Positions 30,035-30,274 of a stretch of DNA of 30,274 bases are shown piece by piece (positions within the stretch are counted from its first letter, which is position 1; each line of letters begins with the position of its first letter). Below the pieces are notes generated by a model. The model did no database searches. It was given only the letters and a program-made list of their open reading frames with translations, and was not told the DNA's origin. Source of the DNA: Suilimivivens sp045586385 (GTDB lineage Bacteria > Bacillota > Clostridia > Lachnospirales > Lachnospiraceae); NCBI GenBank assembly GCA_045586385.1, contig JAZNAE010000057.1, positions 1 to 30,274 on the forward strand, given 5' to 3'. The position numbers and the translations under genes were made by a program.

Positions 30035-30274
30035 ATGATACAACCTATCAATATTCCAAGGGAACAGTTTCCTAAAAGCGATGTTAAATCTGAAGGTATG
30101 ATAACTCTGAATATCAGTTGCGATAATAGATCAATGGAGTATATTCCGGATATTGAGTATATAAACAGAGATGGTATTTCGCTGTATATTCAACTTGTGC
30201 TACCTTGTGACAGGACAAAAAATACTCCGGTTGTTATTTATGTGCCGGGCTCGGCATTTTATTGGCAGAATGTC
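30035..30274 (+). CDS. second copy of the alpha/beta hydrolase (cut by window end)
   Basis: The first 80 codons of a gene nearly identical to the esterase at 10138: by my count about 23 nt differences in 240, giving only 4 amino-acid changes (T19S, D20E, T33S, L66V). It has the same start, the same TATGGAGG ribosome binding site and the same PGSAFYW motif. The catalytic residues lie beyond the window. It follows the MerR-TipAS gene by 31 nt without a visible terminator, so the two may share a transcript. Confidence 0.9.
   Translation, partial: MIQPINIPREQFPKSDVKSEGMITLNISCDNRSMEYIPDIEYINRDGISLYIQLVLPCDRTKNTPVVIYVPGSAFYWQNV

Noticed and set aside
9790..30274. Prophage or integrative element
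   Set aside because: No integrase, transposase, relaxase, phage structural gene, tRNA or attachment-site repeat could be found; only the duplicated esterase provides long direct repeats.

Overview
The window looks like a chromosomal segment from a low-GC Clostridia, most likely the family Lachnospiraceae. The evidence is the gene order rpmJ-rpsM-rpsK-rpsD-rpoA-rplQ, then an ECF transporter energising module, truA, rplM and rpsI. Strong AGGAGG-type ribosome binding sites, occasional GTG starts and AT-rich codon use fit the same group. No 16S rRNA gene or other species-level marker is present, so the genus is left open.

Positions 1-3990 hold the end of the S10/spc/alpha-type ribosomal protein operon. 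Every spacer after rpmJ is long (about 120-290 nt) and contains strong, often perfectly paired inverted repeats. Two are multi-branch folds: the rpsM leader, and the rpoA leader, which is closed by a perfect 9-bp long-range helix. The rplQ leader ends in two mutually exclusive hairpins, one of which hides the ribosome binding site. This series of structured spacers is the most unusual thing in the window.

Positions 4000-9760 hold an oppositely oriented M15 peptidase, the ecfA1-ecfA2-ecfT module, truA, and the rplM-rpsI operon. The last has a textbook promoter and an L13-type leader, and it ends in a terminator nested within a larger dyad.

Positions 9790-30274 are accessory. They form a patchwork of small regulator-plus-effector units: an orphan Phd antitoxin with an esterase; a divergent LysR/EamA pair; an AraC-GyrI fusion; a TetR/glycosyltransferase pair; a hydrolase lipoprotein; an AraC-BtrH-like fusion; a flavodoxin-like reductase; a probable type I toxin; a Nudix-GNAT fusion overlapping a beta-lactamase-like hydrolase; PadR/DUF2812; a SpoU methyltransferase; a four-gene run (Zn-phospholipase-like, APH-like kinase, Nudix, GNAT); TetR/reductase; a complete Phd-RelE toxin-antitoxin pair; and MerR-TipAS. 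Operator-like repeats are visible directly in the promoters of the PadR, second TetR and MerR genes. The two AraC-type fusions share an upstream promoter motif.

The window ends inside a second copy of the esterase seen at 10138. The visible 240 nt are about 90% identical to it (about 95% in protein), so this 20-kb accessory block is bracketed by direct repeats. No IS transposase, integrase, tRNA, rRNA or CRISPR array was found.
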